DNA from: Metaclostridioides mangenotii
GTDB lineage: Bacteria; Bacillota; Clostridia; Peptostreptococcales; Peptostreptococcaceae
DNA: 64,000 nt
Direction: 5' to 3'
Assembly: GCF_017873185.1 (NCBI RefSeq)
Contig: NZ_JAGGJX010000001.1
Location: 186,001-250,000 of the forward strand
Part shown: piece after piece, positions 8,513-18,900 of the stretch
How positions within the stretch are numbered: position 1 is the stretch's first letter
Layout: each line of letters starts with the position of its first letter
Made by a program: the position numbers and the translations under genes
Notes under the pieces: model-generated
Databases searched by the model: none
The model's input: only the letters and a program-made list of their open reading frames with translations
What the model was told of the DNA's origin: nothing

Positions 8513-10843
8513 ATGTTCAAATTAATCAAATATTTAAAGAAATCTTTTTTATCGATCGTATTAATTGTAATATTGCTAGTAGTTCAAGCTATGTGCGACC
8601 TTTCTTTACCAGCATATACTTCTGATATTGTCAATGTAGGTATACAACAGGGTGGGGTAGTAAATGCAGTACCTGAGGTGATAAGAAAGAGTGAATTAGA
8701 TAGAATATTGCTTTTTGTAGATTCTAAGGACGAAGACAAGATATTAGACAACTACAAAATAATAGACAAGAAAGATATGTCAGAGTCGGAGTACAAAGAT
8801 TTAGAGGATAAGTACCCTAAATTAAAATCTGAAAAACTTTATATGTTAAACACAGAAAATAAAGATACTGTAGAGAATCTAAACGATATTTTTGCAAAGC
8901 CGATGCTTGTAGTATCAACTTTTGAAAGTGACAGTAAAGAGACTAAGAAAATAAAAGAAGAAATGCAAAAAAATATGGAAAAGCAAATGCAGGAGCAGAT
9001 GAAACAACAGCAAATGCAAGGGCAAGTTCCAACTGATCAAGAAAATGTTCCAACTGGGAAAACTCCAGATGCGAAAGATATAGATTTGTTTGAGGTATTT
9101 TCGTCAATGCCTAAAGAAAACTTAAAAGAAGTAAACGAAGAGATATACAAAAAAATAGATGATATGCCAGACACAATAGTAGCTCAAAGTGCAGTTAAAT
9201 TTGTTAAGGCAGAGTACGAAAATGTAGGAATTGATACAGAGAAAACTCAAAACAACTACATACTTACTACAGGTGCTAAGATGATTGGAATAGCACTTAT
9301 AAGTGTTGTAGCTACAGTTTCAGTAGGGTTTTTGGCGGCTAAGGTTGCGGCCGGAGTTGGTAGAAGACTTAGAGGAGAAGTATTCGATAAAGTAATGCGC
9401 TTCTCAAATACAGAGATAAATAAATTCTCGACAGCTTCACTTATAACTCGTAGTACAAATGATATTCAACAAATACAACTACTTATGGTAATGCTACTTA
9501 GAATAGTATTTTACGCACCGATAATGGGAGTTGGGGGCGTAATTAAAGTCCTTAATACAAATACATCTATGGCTTGGATAATTGCAGTTGCAGTTGTTGC
9601 TATGATGTCATTAGTTGTAGTTTTATTTGCGCTAGTTATGCCTAAATTTAAACTAGTACAAAAATTAGTTGATAAACTAAACTTAGTTACTCGTGAAATA
9701 GTTACAGGTATTCCTGTAATAAGAGCGTTTAGTAACGAAAAATATGAAGAGAACAGATTTGACAAAGCAAATAGAGATCTTACAAAGACTAATTTATTTG
9801 TAAATAGAATGATGGTCTGTATGATGCCTTCGATGATGCTTATTATGAACCTTATTACAGTTCTAATAGTGTGGAAGGGGGCTTACGGAATTGATTCAGG
9901 CGCAATGCAAGTAGGGGATATGATGGCGTTTATTCAATATACAATGCAGATAATAATGTCGTTCTTAATGATATCAATGGTATCTGTAATGTTACCAAGA
10001 GCGTCAGTATCAGCTAATCGTATAGACGAAGTTCTTACAACTGAGGCAACTATACATAATCCAAAAGTTGCTAAGAAATTTGACGATAACAAAAAAGGAT
10101 ATGTTGAATTTAAAAATGTATCATTTAAATTCCCTGATTCTGAAGAATCAATACTAGAGAATATCTCATTTACTGCAAAGCCAGGTCAAACTACTGCATT
10201 TATAGGAAGTACTGGTAGTGGTAAGACAACTTTAGTCAACTTAATACCTCGTTTCTACGATGTTACAGAAGGTGAAATACTGGTAGATGGAGTAGATGTA
10301 AGGGATGTGTCTCAACACGATTTAAGAGAAAAACTAGGATATGTTCCGCAGAAAGGTGTACTTTTCTCAGGGACAATTGAGTCAAATCTTAAATACGGTA
10401 AAGAAGATGCAACTGAAGAAGAAATAGAACTAGCTGCTACAATAGCGCAAGCAACTGAGTTTATAGATACAAAACCGGATAAATATGATACTGAGATATC
10501 ACAAGGTGGTACGAACGTATCAGGAGGTCAAAAACAAAGACTTTCAATTGCCAGAGCTATAGCCAAAAATCCGGAAATATATATATTTGACGACAGTTTT
10601 TCTGCACTAGATTTAAAAACTGATGCTAAACTTAGAAAAGCCTTAAACAGAGAAGTTAAAGATAGTACTATGCTTATAGTAGCTCAAAGAATCAGTACTA
10701 TATTACATGCAGAACAAATAATAGTGTTAGATGAAGGAAAGATTGTTGGAAAAGGTACACATAGAGAGCTTCTAAAAAATTGTGAGGTTTATGAGGAAAT
10801 AGCTTTATCTCAACTTTCAAAGGAGGAGCTGGAAAATGAGTAA
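8513..10843 (+). CDS. ABC exporter half-transporter with degenerate ATPase site
   Basis: This is half of a heterodimeric multidrug-type ABC exporter. At 776 residues it is longer than the usual 580-600. About 200 residues are inserted between the first and second membrane helices (about 45-245), including a Met/Gln-rich coiled stretch near 150. The nucleotide-binding domain shows Walker A GSTGSGKTT and signature VSGGQ. Walker B ends in FDD instead of DE, and the switch residue is Gln in VAQRIST instead of His. These are the marks of the inactive site in TM287/288- or BmrCD-type heterodimers. It overlaps the next gene by 8 bp. Confidence 0.9.
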   Translation: MFKLIKYLKKSFLSIVLIVILLVVQAMCDLSLPAYTSDIVNVGIQQGGVVNAVPEVIRKSELDRILLFVDSKDEDKILDNYKIIDKKDMSESEYKDLEDKYPKLKSEKLYMLNTENKDTVENLNDIFAKPMLVVSTFESDSKETKKIKEEMQKNMEKQMQEQMKQQQMQGQVPTDQENVPTGKTPDAKDIDLFEVFSSMPKENLKEVNEEIYKKIDDMPDTIVAQSAVKFVKAEYENVGIDTEKTQNNYILTTGAKMIGIALISVVATVSVGFLAAKVAAGVGRRLRGEVFDKVMRFSNTEINKFSTASLITRSTNDIQQIQLLMVMLLRIVFYAPIMGVGGVIKVLNTNTSMAWIIAVAVVAMMSLVVVLFALVMPKFKLVQKLVDKLNLVTREIVTGIPVIRAFSNEKYEENRFDKANRDLTKTNLFVNRMMVCMMPSMMLIMNLITVLIVWKGAYGIDSGAMQVGDMMAFIQYTMQIIMSFLMISMVSVMLPRASVSANRIDEVLTTEATIHNPKVAKKFDDNKKGYVEFKNVSFKFPDSEESILENISFTAKPGQTTAFIGSTGSGKTTLVNLIPRFYDVTEGEILVDGVDVRDVSQHDLREKLGYVPQKGVLFSGTIESNLKYGKEDATEEEIELAATIAQATEFIDTKPDKYDTEISQGGTNVSGGQKQRLSIARAIAKNPEIYIFDDSFSALDLKTDAKLRKALNREVKDSTMLIVAQRISTILHAEQIIVLDEGKIVGKGTHRELLKNCEVYEEIALSQLSKEELENE

Positions 10844-12677
10844 ATATAATAGACCGAAAAGAGGGCCGATGGGTCCAGGAATGAGTGGTGCTGGAGAGAA
10901 AGCATCCGATTTTAAAGGAACGATGAAAAAGTTGCTTTCATATATGTCGAAGTATAAAGTATCGATAATATTTGTAATAATATTCGCAATAGGAAGTGCG
11001 GCGTTTTCAATTGTAGGTCCTAAGATTTTAGGTAAAGCTACTACAAAAATATTTGAAGGCTTAATGAATAAAATTTCAGGTATAAATGGAGCTGGTATTG
11101 ATTTTGATGGAATTTCAAAAATCTTACTTACATTAGTAGTACTTTATATTATAAGTTCGATATTCTCATTTGCTCAAGGTTTTATAATGAGCGGTATATC
11201 ACAAAAACTTACTTATAATTTGAGAAAAGAATTGTCTGAAAAGATGAACAGACTTCCTATGAAGTACTTTGATTCAAAGACTAATGGTGAAATTTTATCT
11301 AGAGTTACAAATGATATTGATACGCTTAATCAAAGTTTAAACCAAAGTATGACCCAACTTATAACATCTGTTACAACTATGGTAGGGGTACTTTTCATGA
11401 TGTTATCTATAAGTTGGATTATGACAGCTGCTGTACTATTGATTTTACCAGTATCTATGTTGCTAATTTCAGTAATAGTTAAAAGATCACAAAAATACTT
11501 TAAATCGCAACAAGAGTATTTGGGTAATGTCAACGGACATGTTGAAGAAGCTTACAGTGGTCAAAATATAGTAAAAGTATTCAACGGTGAAGAATCAAGT
11601 ATTGACGAGTTTAATAAATTGAACGATAAACTGTACAACTCAGCATGGAAATCACAGTTTTTATCTGGGATAATGCAACCGCTGATGGCGTTTATCGGAA
11701 ACCTAGGATATGTTGTAGTTTCTATACTAGGTGGTTGGTTAGCAATAAAAAAGACTATTGAGGTAGGAGATATACAATCATTTATACAATACGTTAGAAA
11801 CTTCACTCAACCTATGACTCAAATAGCTCAAGTAGCCAATTTACTTCAATCGACTGCTGCTGCTTCAGAAAGAGTATTTGAATTCTTAGAAGAAGATGAA
11901 GAGCAACAAATTGCAGAAAATCCTGTTTCTATCGATAATATAGAAGGCGAAATTGACTTTAAACATGTAAGCTTCGGTTACAAAGAAGATAAAACTGTTA
12001 TAAACGACTTCAGTGCAAGTGTTAAACCGGGACAAAAAATAGCAATAGTTGGACCAACAGGTGCTGGTAAAACTACAATTGTAAAACTTCTTATGAGATT
12101 CTACGATATAAACAGCGGTGAAATATTAATCGATGGACACAATCTCAAGGATTTTAATAGAGGAGAGCTTAGAGAATTATTTGGAATGGTTCTTCAAGAC
12201 ACTTGGCTATTTAACGGTTCAGTAATGGAAAACATCAGATACGGTAGACTTGATGCAACTGATGAAGAAGTTATAAATGCGGCTAAATCAGCTTATGCGC
12301 ATAGATTTATCAAGACTCAACCTGATGGTTATAATATGGAATTAAATGAAGATGCAGATAATGTCTCTCAAGGGCAAAAGCAACTTCTTACAATAGCTAG
12401 AGCTATACTTGCCGATCCTAAGATACTTATACTAGATGAGGCTACAAGTTCTGTAGATACTAGAACAGAGATACTTATTCAAAAAGCTATGGATAATCTT
12501 ATGGAGGGCAGAACAAGTTTTGTAATAGCCCATAGATTATCAACTATTAGAGATGCAGATATGATTCTTGTTATGAATGATGGAGATATAATTGAACAAG
12601 GTAGCCATGAGGAGCTTCTTGCTGCTGGTGGATTCTATAAAGATCTTTATAATTCGCAATTTGAAGATGCAATGTAG
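10836..12677 (+). CDS. ABC exporter half-transporter with canonical Walker B
   Basis: This is the partner of the preceding gene, with 613 residues: six membrane helices (about 35-330) and a nucleotide-binding domain. It carries Walker A GPTGAGKTT, Walker B ILILDEATS with the catalytic Glu, and the switch His in IAHRLST. Its signature motif is degenerate (VSQGQ instead of LSGGQ). That complements the partner: this protein's Walker B pairs with the partner's intact VSGGQ to form the single active site. The N-terminus is basic and Gly/Pro-rich. The cargo is unknown. The MarR gene upstream suggests toxic-compound export. Confidence 0.9.
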   Translation: MSKYNRPKRGPMGPGMSGAGEKASDFKGTMKKLLSYMSKYKVSIIFVIIFAIGSAAFSIVGPKILGKATTKIFEGLMNKISGINGAGIDFDGISKILLTLVVLYIISSIFSFAQGFIMSGISQKLTYNLRKELSEKMNRLPMKYFDSKTNGEILSRVTNDIDTLNQSLNQSMTQLITSVTTMVGVLFMMLSISWIMTAAVLLILPVSMLLISVIVKRSQKYFKSQQEYLGNVNGHVEEAYSGQNIVKVFNGEESSIDEFNKLNDKLYNSAWKSQFLSGIMQPLMAFIGNLGYVVVSILGGWLAIKKTIEVGDIQSFIQYVRNFTQPMTQIAQVANLLQSTAAASERVFEFLEEDEEQQIAENPVSIDNIEGEIDFKHVSFGYKEDKTVINDFSASVKPGQKIAIVGPTGAGKTTIVKLLMRFYDINSGEILIDGHNLKDFNRGELRELFGMVLQDTWLFNGSVMENIRYGRLDATDEEVINAAKSAYAHRFIKTQPDGYNMELNEDADNVSQGQKQLLTIARAILADPKILILDEATSSVDTRTEILIQKAMDNLMEGRTSFVIAHRLSTIRDADMILVMNDGDIIEQGSHEELLAAGGFYKDLYNSQFEDAM

Positions 12678-12686
12678 GGAATGATC

Positions 12687-12735
12687 GGGAGCTAATCGAT
12701 AAATGTTATACAATTTGTCGATTAGCTCCTTTTAT
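12687..12735 (+). terminator. Terminator of MarR/ABC exporter unit
   Basis: GGGAGCTAATCGA (12687-12699) pairs with TCGATTAGCTCC (12718-12729), followed by TTTTATT. Confidence 0.85.
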
Positions 12736-12905
12736 TATTGAGATAGTTTTGATCCAAGTTAATATTCGCAACTTATATTTATTAGTGCTTTATTATTTAT
12801 GGACTGAATTTATATATTTGAATTGGTATATTCATCGAATATAAATATATCATTCTGTTAATGCAATAATCTCTTTAAATGTTATATTTGATATAAAAGA
12901 TATTT

Positions 12906-13046
12906 ATGCTCGCATTTTTGTGCATAAAATGTTTACTTATTTCTGTTTCTACTGATAAGGAGACTCCAGAAGGAATGTATGAGTACAATGTGCCTGCTCA
13001 TACATTTATTTTTAAACTTGAATGGATATATTATTTTCTTATTTAG
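12906..13046 (+). pseudogene. Remnant of a GyrI-like effector-binding domain
   Basis: A 46-codon open stretch reads SVSTDKETPEGMYEYNVPAH followed by TFIFKLE. This matches the conserved centre of the GyrI-like/AraC effector-binding domain (a proline-Glu-Gly-Met turn, then a VPAHTY-type strand). Both flanks of the domain are missing, there is no ribosome binding site, and the surrounding 455 bp (12678-13132) contain no other coding signal I can recognise. A hairpin (12974-12983 with 12997-13006) lies inside it. It is most likely a decayed regulator gene. Confidence 0.5.
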
Positions 13047-13132
13047 ATTTAATTTATTGATTATATGACAATTTGTTATAAAAGAACTCAATGTATGTTA
13101 AACTCTAAATAGACAGTAATTAGGAGGAAAAT

Positions 13133-14296
13133 ATGAAAATAAATTGGAATAAAAAATACACTACAATTGCCGTCTACTTATTTTTAGTTGTAATTTGTAG
13201 TACAGTGTTTTATTTAATAGCTTCTCAGATGGACTTGTTTAATAGTATGATAAGCAATGCCTTATCAACACTACAGCCATTTATAGTTGGATTTGCACTT
13301 GCGTATATCCTCAACTTTATTCTTAGGTTTTATGAAGAGAAGGTGCTTAACATTGATGGGTTGAAAAAGATGAAGCCAAAGTTAAAAAGAGCGTTGGGAA
13401 TAGTTCTTACATACTTGACTGGCGCGTTGCTTATGTATCTATTTATTCACTTTGTCTTACCTCAACTTATTGAGAGTATAATTGGTTTGGTCAATGATAT
13501 ACCTAGGTATGTAACTCAGACAACAAAGTTGATTGATGAAATTATGAATGATCTTAATCTTAGCGGGCAGTACTTAGAGTTTGCTACACAAAAGTGGAAC
13601 GACTTTGTAGAATATGTTATAAACTTTGCTACTGACTTAATTCCTCTTCTTGGGGTAATGCTAAAAGATATTCTTTCTAGCATATGGAATATTGCATTGG
13701 GATTAATTATATCGGTTTATCTACTTATAGATAAAGAGAAATTCTTCGGACTTAGTAAAAAAATTATATTTGCTTCATTTTCAAAAGAGGTTGCAGATAA
13801 AGTTGTAGAGCTTACTCATAGAAGTAATGATACTTTTGGTAAATTCCTAAGTGGAAAGATATTAGATTCATTTATTATAGGTATACTTACATTTATAGTC
13901 TTAACTATAGTTAAGATGCCTTATACGTTGCTTATATCTGTAATTATAGGCGTAACTAATATAATTCCATTCTTCGGACCGTTTATTGGAGCAATACCTT
14001 CAATCATCATTGTAATGTTTGTATCACCAGTTAAAGCTCTTTGGCTTATGGTTATAATACTTATAATTCAACAGATTGATGGAAATATTATAGGCCCTAA
14101 GATACTTGGAGATTCTATAGGTATATCAGCGTTTTGGATACTTTTCTCTCTACTAGTAACTGGAAAACTTTTAGGATTTGTAGGCATGATTATAGGTGTT
14201 CCTTTATTTGCAGTTATTTACTCAATAATTAAAGAAATTGTTGAATATAAACTAGAGAAACGAGGTCTCCCCAAAGAGACGGAAGATTATATGTAA
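13133..14296 (+). CDS. AI-2E/PerM-family membrane permease
   Basis: This is a 387-residue polytopic protein of the AI-2E transporter family (PF01594; YtvI/YueF-like). Two helices lie at the N-terminus (about 12-35 and 40-65). A hydrophilic helical segment follows (about 120-190). Five or six more helices follow, with the conserved region GVTNIIPFFGPFIGAIP near 280 and the QQIDGNIIGPKILG motif near 315. Members transport small molecules or Na+/H+, and the substrate cannot be predicted. It has an AGGAGG site and a strong terminator and stands alone. Confidence 0.85.
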   Translation: MKINWNKKYTTIAVYLFLVVICSTVFYLIASQMDLFNSMISNALSTLQPFIVGFALAYILNFILRFYEEKVLNIDGLKKMKPKLKRALGIVLTYLTGALLMYLFIHFVLPQLIESIIGLVNDIPRYVTQTTKLIDEIMNDLNLSGQYLEFATQKWNDFVEYVINFATDLIPLLGVMLKDILSSIWNIALGLIISVYLLIDKEKFFGLSKKIIFASFSKEVADKVVELTHRSNDTFGKFLSGKILDSFIIGILTFIVLTIVKMPYTLLISVIIGVTNIIPFFGPFIGAIPSIIIVMFVSPVKALWLMVIILIIQQIDGNIIGPKILGDSIGISAFWILFSLLVTGKLLGFVGMIIGVPLFAVIYSIIKEIVEYKLEKRGLPKETEDYM

Positions 14297-14308
14297 TTAA
14301 TTTAAAGC

Positions 14309-14346
14309 AAAAAGCAGCGACCTTTATGGGGTTGCTGCTTTTTTTA
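14309..14346 (+). terminator. Terminator after AI-2E permease
   Basis: AAAAAGCAGCGACC and GGTTGCTGCTTTTTTT form a GC-rich hairpin with a T7 tail. Confidence 0.85.
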
Positions 14347-14646
14347 TCTTTCTATGGAAATTAGCTACTATATTGGTATACTTATATAGTATTATCGTTA
14401 CTAATACATATAAAAATTCGTTTTATCTTTTAACTCTTTATTTTGGAACTGTATCTTAGGAATTCTCCGAATTAGATGTTTAATAGATATATTGTTTTGT
14501 TTAATTCACAATTGAATAGTCTTTTTTGTAAAATGAAATATTTATTCTTCTTATATGAATTTTAATAGAATTTTACTCTGTATGTAATCTTATTGTAACA
14601 ATTCTATTGTACAATTGAGAAAATCGACAATATGGAGGATGCAATT
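14347..14646. other. AT-rich intergenic region
   Basis: This 300-bp stretch has no open frame with coding character. It must hold the promoter of the glucosaminidase gene, but I cannot single out a convincing -35/-10 pair. The overlapping short repeats ATTGTAACAAT and TTGTACAA near 14590-14615 are the only local structure seen. Confidence 0.4.
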
Positions 14647-15447
14647 ATGAGAGGTAAAAAGTTTATTATTATATTTATTGCAGTGGTAATTCTAGTTGTT
14701 TCATTAGTTAACAAACTATATGTAAAAGAAATCAATAAAAGTCAAATCGATATAAATCAATACATTGAAAATACGGATTTAGTGAGTGGAAATTATGCTC
14801 AGGTAAACTGGAAAGAGGTTGCAGCTATACTAGCAGTTTCAAATAAAAATAGAATGAAAGATATAAGTGATGTACAGATACATAAATTAGCAAATTAGTT
14901 TATAGACAAGGATAATGATGGAGAAGATCAAAAATTATATACTCTAAATGAGGTTATGGAGGTTTTAAAGTTTGATAAAAGGGAGAAAAAATTAGCAAAT
15001 AGATACCTAGATGATTTAAAAGGTTTTGGAACAAATCCAGATAGATTGCATTCAGACAGTAAATATATGAAATTTATTAATGATATAAAGGTAGATTCTA
15101 TTAAAAACTATGAAGAATACGGAATACTGCCATCGATAACTATAGCCCAGGCAATACTTGAATCAAATTGGGGAGAGTCAAGTCTATCAAAGAACTACAA
15201 CAATTTATTTGGTATAAAAGCTGATTCAAATTGGAAAGGCCAGTATGTAACTTTAGAAACGCTTGAACATAAAGACACAATGGTGAATAGTAAGTTTAGA
15301 AGATATGATGACAAAGGTAATTCTATAAAGGACCATGCGGAGTTTTTATTTAAAAATAAGAGATATAGTGAAAATGGAGTTTTTGATGCTAAGACTTATA
15401 TATATCAAGCTAATGCACTTGAAAAAGCAGGTTATTGCTATCTATAA
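14647..15447 (+). pseudogene. Secreted glucosaminidase, interrupted by in-frame TAG
   Basis: This is a peptidoglycan-degrading N-acetylglucosaminidase (PF01832 type). The start ATG 14647 follows GGAGGATG. An N-terminal membrane anchor or signal helix spans about residues 5-22. Frame 1 is open to TAG at 14896-14898 and continues in the same frame without any other defect to 15447. Restoring one base (AAG) would give the expected LANKFID. The catalytic domain keeps the Glu in LESNWGESSLS and the NNLFGIKA motif. The C-terminus stops at EKAGYCYL, about 20 residues earlier than relatives usually end, so a second lesion is likely. I treat it as a pseudogene. Translation of the second half from an internal start is possible but would lack the export signal. 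Confidence 0.75.
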
Positions 15448-15840
15448 TACTCATAAATCCTTATAATATCATCATCTTGATACACAAATGTATCTGAAAT
15501 AGGTAGATACTAATTTTCGACAATACTATAATTATTTTACCCAGTAATCTTCTGGCATAAATTCATGAGCTATAATATTTGCCATAAACCATATATTCAT
15601 AATCTCTTTAATTTGTTATTATCCTATTTATTTATTTACTTTAAATATATGTACGCTAGAAATGAGATGATTAAAAGTACCAACGAATCAATTTATATTT
15701 CACAGCGCAACATAGATGATTTTAAATAAAAGTACATAGATTAGACAGTTCTATCCTGTATATGTTTATTTGTGAACAGAAATCTCGCCCTTACAACCAA
15801 CAGGAAGTATAAGAAAGATGGAATAAATAAAAAGGAAGTT
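15448..15840. other. Intergenic region with short coding-like fragments
   Basis: No intact gene is seen. A 26-codon plus-strand frame at 15649-15729 ends in YISQRNIDDFK. A minus-strand frame around 15533-15612 ends in ANIIAHEFMPEDYWVK before a stop. Both look like ends of decayed genes rather than functional peptides, and I do not recognise either family. Confidence 0.3.
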
Positions 15841-15915
15841 GGCGTAAAATAATATTGCCGACTACATTACAGCCTTTAGTCCAAGCTGTGGTAGTCGGCA
15901 ATATTATTTTACGCC
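15841..15915. terminator. Long bidirectional hairpin between glucosaminidase and SNF2 genes
   Basis: A 25-bp perfect inverted repeat (15841-15865 and 15891-15915) starts GGCGTAAAATAATATTGCCG. Its loop contains a second ACAGC/GCTGT helix. The core GCCGACTAC/GTAGTCGGC flanked by A/T tracts suits a terminator for the minus-strand SNF2 gene, whose stop is 28 bp away. The extra GGCG/CGCC ends are unusual. Confidence 0.7.
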
Positions 15916-15942
15916 ATATTTCTTTTATTATCCATATCAACA

Positions 15943-18900
15943 TCAACTAAATAGATCAACAATTTCTTTATCAGACAAATTCTTAAGAATATTCTCATTA
16001 GCAAGACTACCATTAACAAACTGAGAAATAAGATCCTTCTTATTTTCCTGAAGTTTAAGAATCTTTTCCTCAATAGTACCTTTTGCTATAAGCTTAATAA
16101 CTTGAACCGTGTTTTTCTGACCAAATCTATGGGCACGATCAGTCGCTTGATCTTCCACTGAAGGGTTCCACCAAGGATCAAAGTGAATTACTGTATCAGC
16201 GCTAGTTAAATTCAGCCCAATACCTCCAGCTTTTAGTGAAATTAAGAATACTTTCTTTTCTTTTTCCTCATTGAACTCGTCTACTAAATCAAGTCTATCT
16301 TTTGCTTTAGTGCTACCGTCAATATATGAGTAATTAACTTTGTTTTTATCAAGCTCTGATGCAAGCTTCTTTAACACCGTTGTAAATTGAGAGAATAGTA
16401 AGACCTTATGGTCGTTCTCAATACTTTCTTCAACTATCCTCATACAAGTGTTTACTTTCGAGCTAGGATGATTGTATCCTTCAACAACTATGCTAGGATC
16501 TAGACAAAGTTGTCTTAGCCTAGTTAAGTATGAGAAGATCACTATTTTATCGTTTTTAAGATCTCTTCCCATTAATTTTTTCTGAACTTCTTTTGCATAT
16601 GAGCTGTATATATTTCTCTCGTCCTTATTTAGTTCTACAAAGTAATTCTTTTCAATTTTATCAGGTAGTTCTGTCATAACCTGTTTTTTTGTTCTACGAA
16701 GCATAAAAGGTTTTATAAGTAACTTCAGGTTTTGTAAATTTGCTTCTTTTTTTAAGTAGACATTTTGAAACTTCTTTTTATTAAATAAATATCCAGGCAT
16801 TATAAAGTCAAATATAGACCACAGTTCAACGAGATTATTTTCTATTGGTGTACCTGTTAAGGCAAATCTACAGTTGGCATTGACTGATTTAATCGCCTTT
16901 GTTACTTGGGCTGTAGGATTTTTTATATTTTGCGCCTCATCAATTATACAGTAATCGAAGTTGATGCCCTGATACAATTCAATATCGTTTTTAAATGTTC
17001 CATATGTTGTTATAACAATATCGTATTTTTCGTGATCTTCTATAAGATTTTTTCTGTCATTTTTATCTCCGTGTACTATCTGTACATTTAATGTTGGTGC
17101 AAATTTTTCAAACTCGCTTTTCCAATTGTAGATAACTGAAGTAGGGGTTATAACAATACTTTTTTTATTTTTTTGTGCAAGTAGAAAAGCTATTGTCTGC
17201 AATGTCTTACCAAGTCCCATTTCATCTGCAAGTATCCCACCAAAGTTGTAGTTATCTAAAATTTTAAACCAGTTAAATCCGTTTTCTTGATAACCTCTTA
17301 GTTCGGCATTTAATTCCTCTGGAATTGTGAAATCGAGATTATCTAGATTTTTAAAGCCTTTGCAAATATTTTCTACAATCTCTTTTCCTTCAATAAAGTC
17401 CAAACTTTTGTCCTTAATATACTCTTCCATATAAAGAGCTTTATTATTAGGTATTCTATAGCTTGTTTCTTTTCCTTCAAATCCTAGGTTTTCTATAAAA
17501 TCTAAAAAGTCTTTTGTTTTATCTTCTCTTAAATCCATAAAGCTGCCATCTTTTAACTTGTAGAAAGTCCTACTTTCTTTAAAAGCAGTCATTATATCAT
17601 CGTACTCATTTAAATCAATATCGGCAATATTAAAACTAAAGTCTATGTAACTACCGATTTTTTCATCTATAAATGCTTTAATCGATTCAGATTTGTAGAT
17701 TTTATTGCCTTTAAATTTATCTGAGTAGTATATATCGCCTAAATTTTTTAATTGTTCAAGTTCTACATCTAAAAATTCAAATAAATCTTCATCTGTTCCA
17801 GCAAATAGAAAGGCATTGCTCTTTTCTATAAAATTGTATCCAAGAAGTTCGAGTTTAATTTGATTTTCCTTTTCAATATCGGGAACTATAAATTTATCTT
17901 CAGAATCATCATAAACAAACTTTAGATCACACGTAACCTGAGAGCCTTTGATATCGAAATAAAGCTCCGTTTTAAAAGATGTAATTATATTATCTTCAAT
18001 TTCTTTGTCTAGGTAGACATTATCTGTAATTGATTTGATCTTTGGAAGCATAAAATTTAGTACGTCTTTAACATCTTCTCTTTGAAACACAACAGTGTTA
18101 TTTTCGTTAAGTGTTTCATAAAGTTGTCCATAGTAATTAGCATCATCATTATTTAGTAAATAGATATCGCCTTGATATAAAATTATGTCGTTCTTTTTCG
18201 TTATAGGTATAGGCAGAGAGTCCTGAGCCGTAAGCGATACACCATCATTTGTTTTTATAAATTCAAATTCAATAGGCAAAGGGCCTGCTATAATTTTAGG
18301 TCTATATTTATTTTTTGCATAAACTAAGGAGAAGTCTTTCTCTGTTAATAACTCCATAAATGGTTTAAGTGAGCTTACATTTAACTCTAAATATTTCTTA
18401 GTATTAGAAGAAAGCGAGTACGATGGAAGATTGTTTCCGTATCCTTCCAATACCTCTATTATCTTCTCATCTTTTTCAGTAAAATACTGGCTGTTAGGAT
18501 CGTATGTAAAATTCACACCGTATTCTAATTTTTTGTTGTTAAGTCTTGCATTAGCGAATTCCTTAATACTTTTAATTATATACATCCTATCAAGACCAAT
18601 TTTAAATTCAGCATACATTCTTCCAGGAATAATATTTATTTCAACATCTAGATTTATCTGCTCTTTACTTGCATTTTTAAAATAGTGAAGTAGCTTTTTA
18701 TCTGGTGTTGAAACTACAGTTTTAGAAATATGACTTGCTATTATAGCATCAGAGAAACCTTTGTTTAAGTATTCTTCACTTTCTACTTTATCTATACCTT
18801 TTAAGGCAGTTGCCACTAAATGTTTGCATAAAAAATTATTGTCAGTTTTATAATTTGATTTAAAATCCTGACAAGAACAGTACGCATTAGCTAATTCGTT

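Noticed and set aside
14896-14898. Pyrrolysine or programmed readthrough at TAG of the glucosaminidase
   Set aside because: No pyl genes are in the window, and the family normally has an ordinary residue here. A nonsense mutation plus the short C-terminus fits better.
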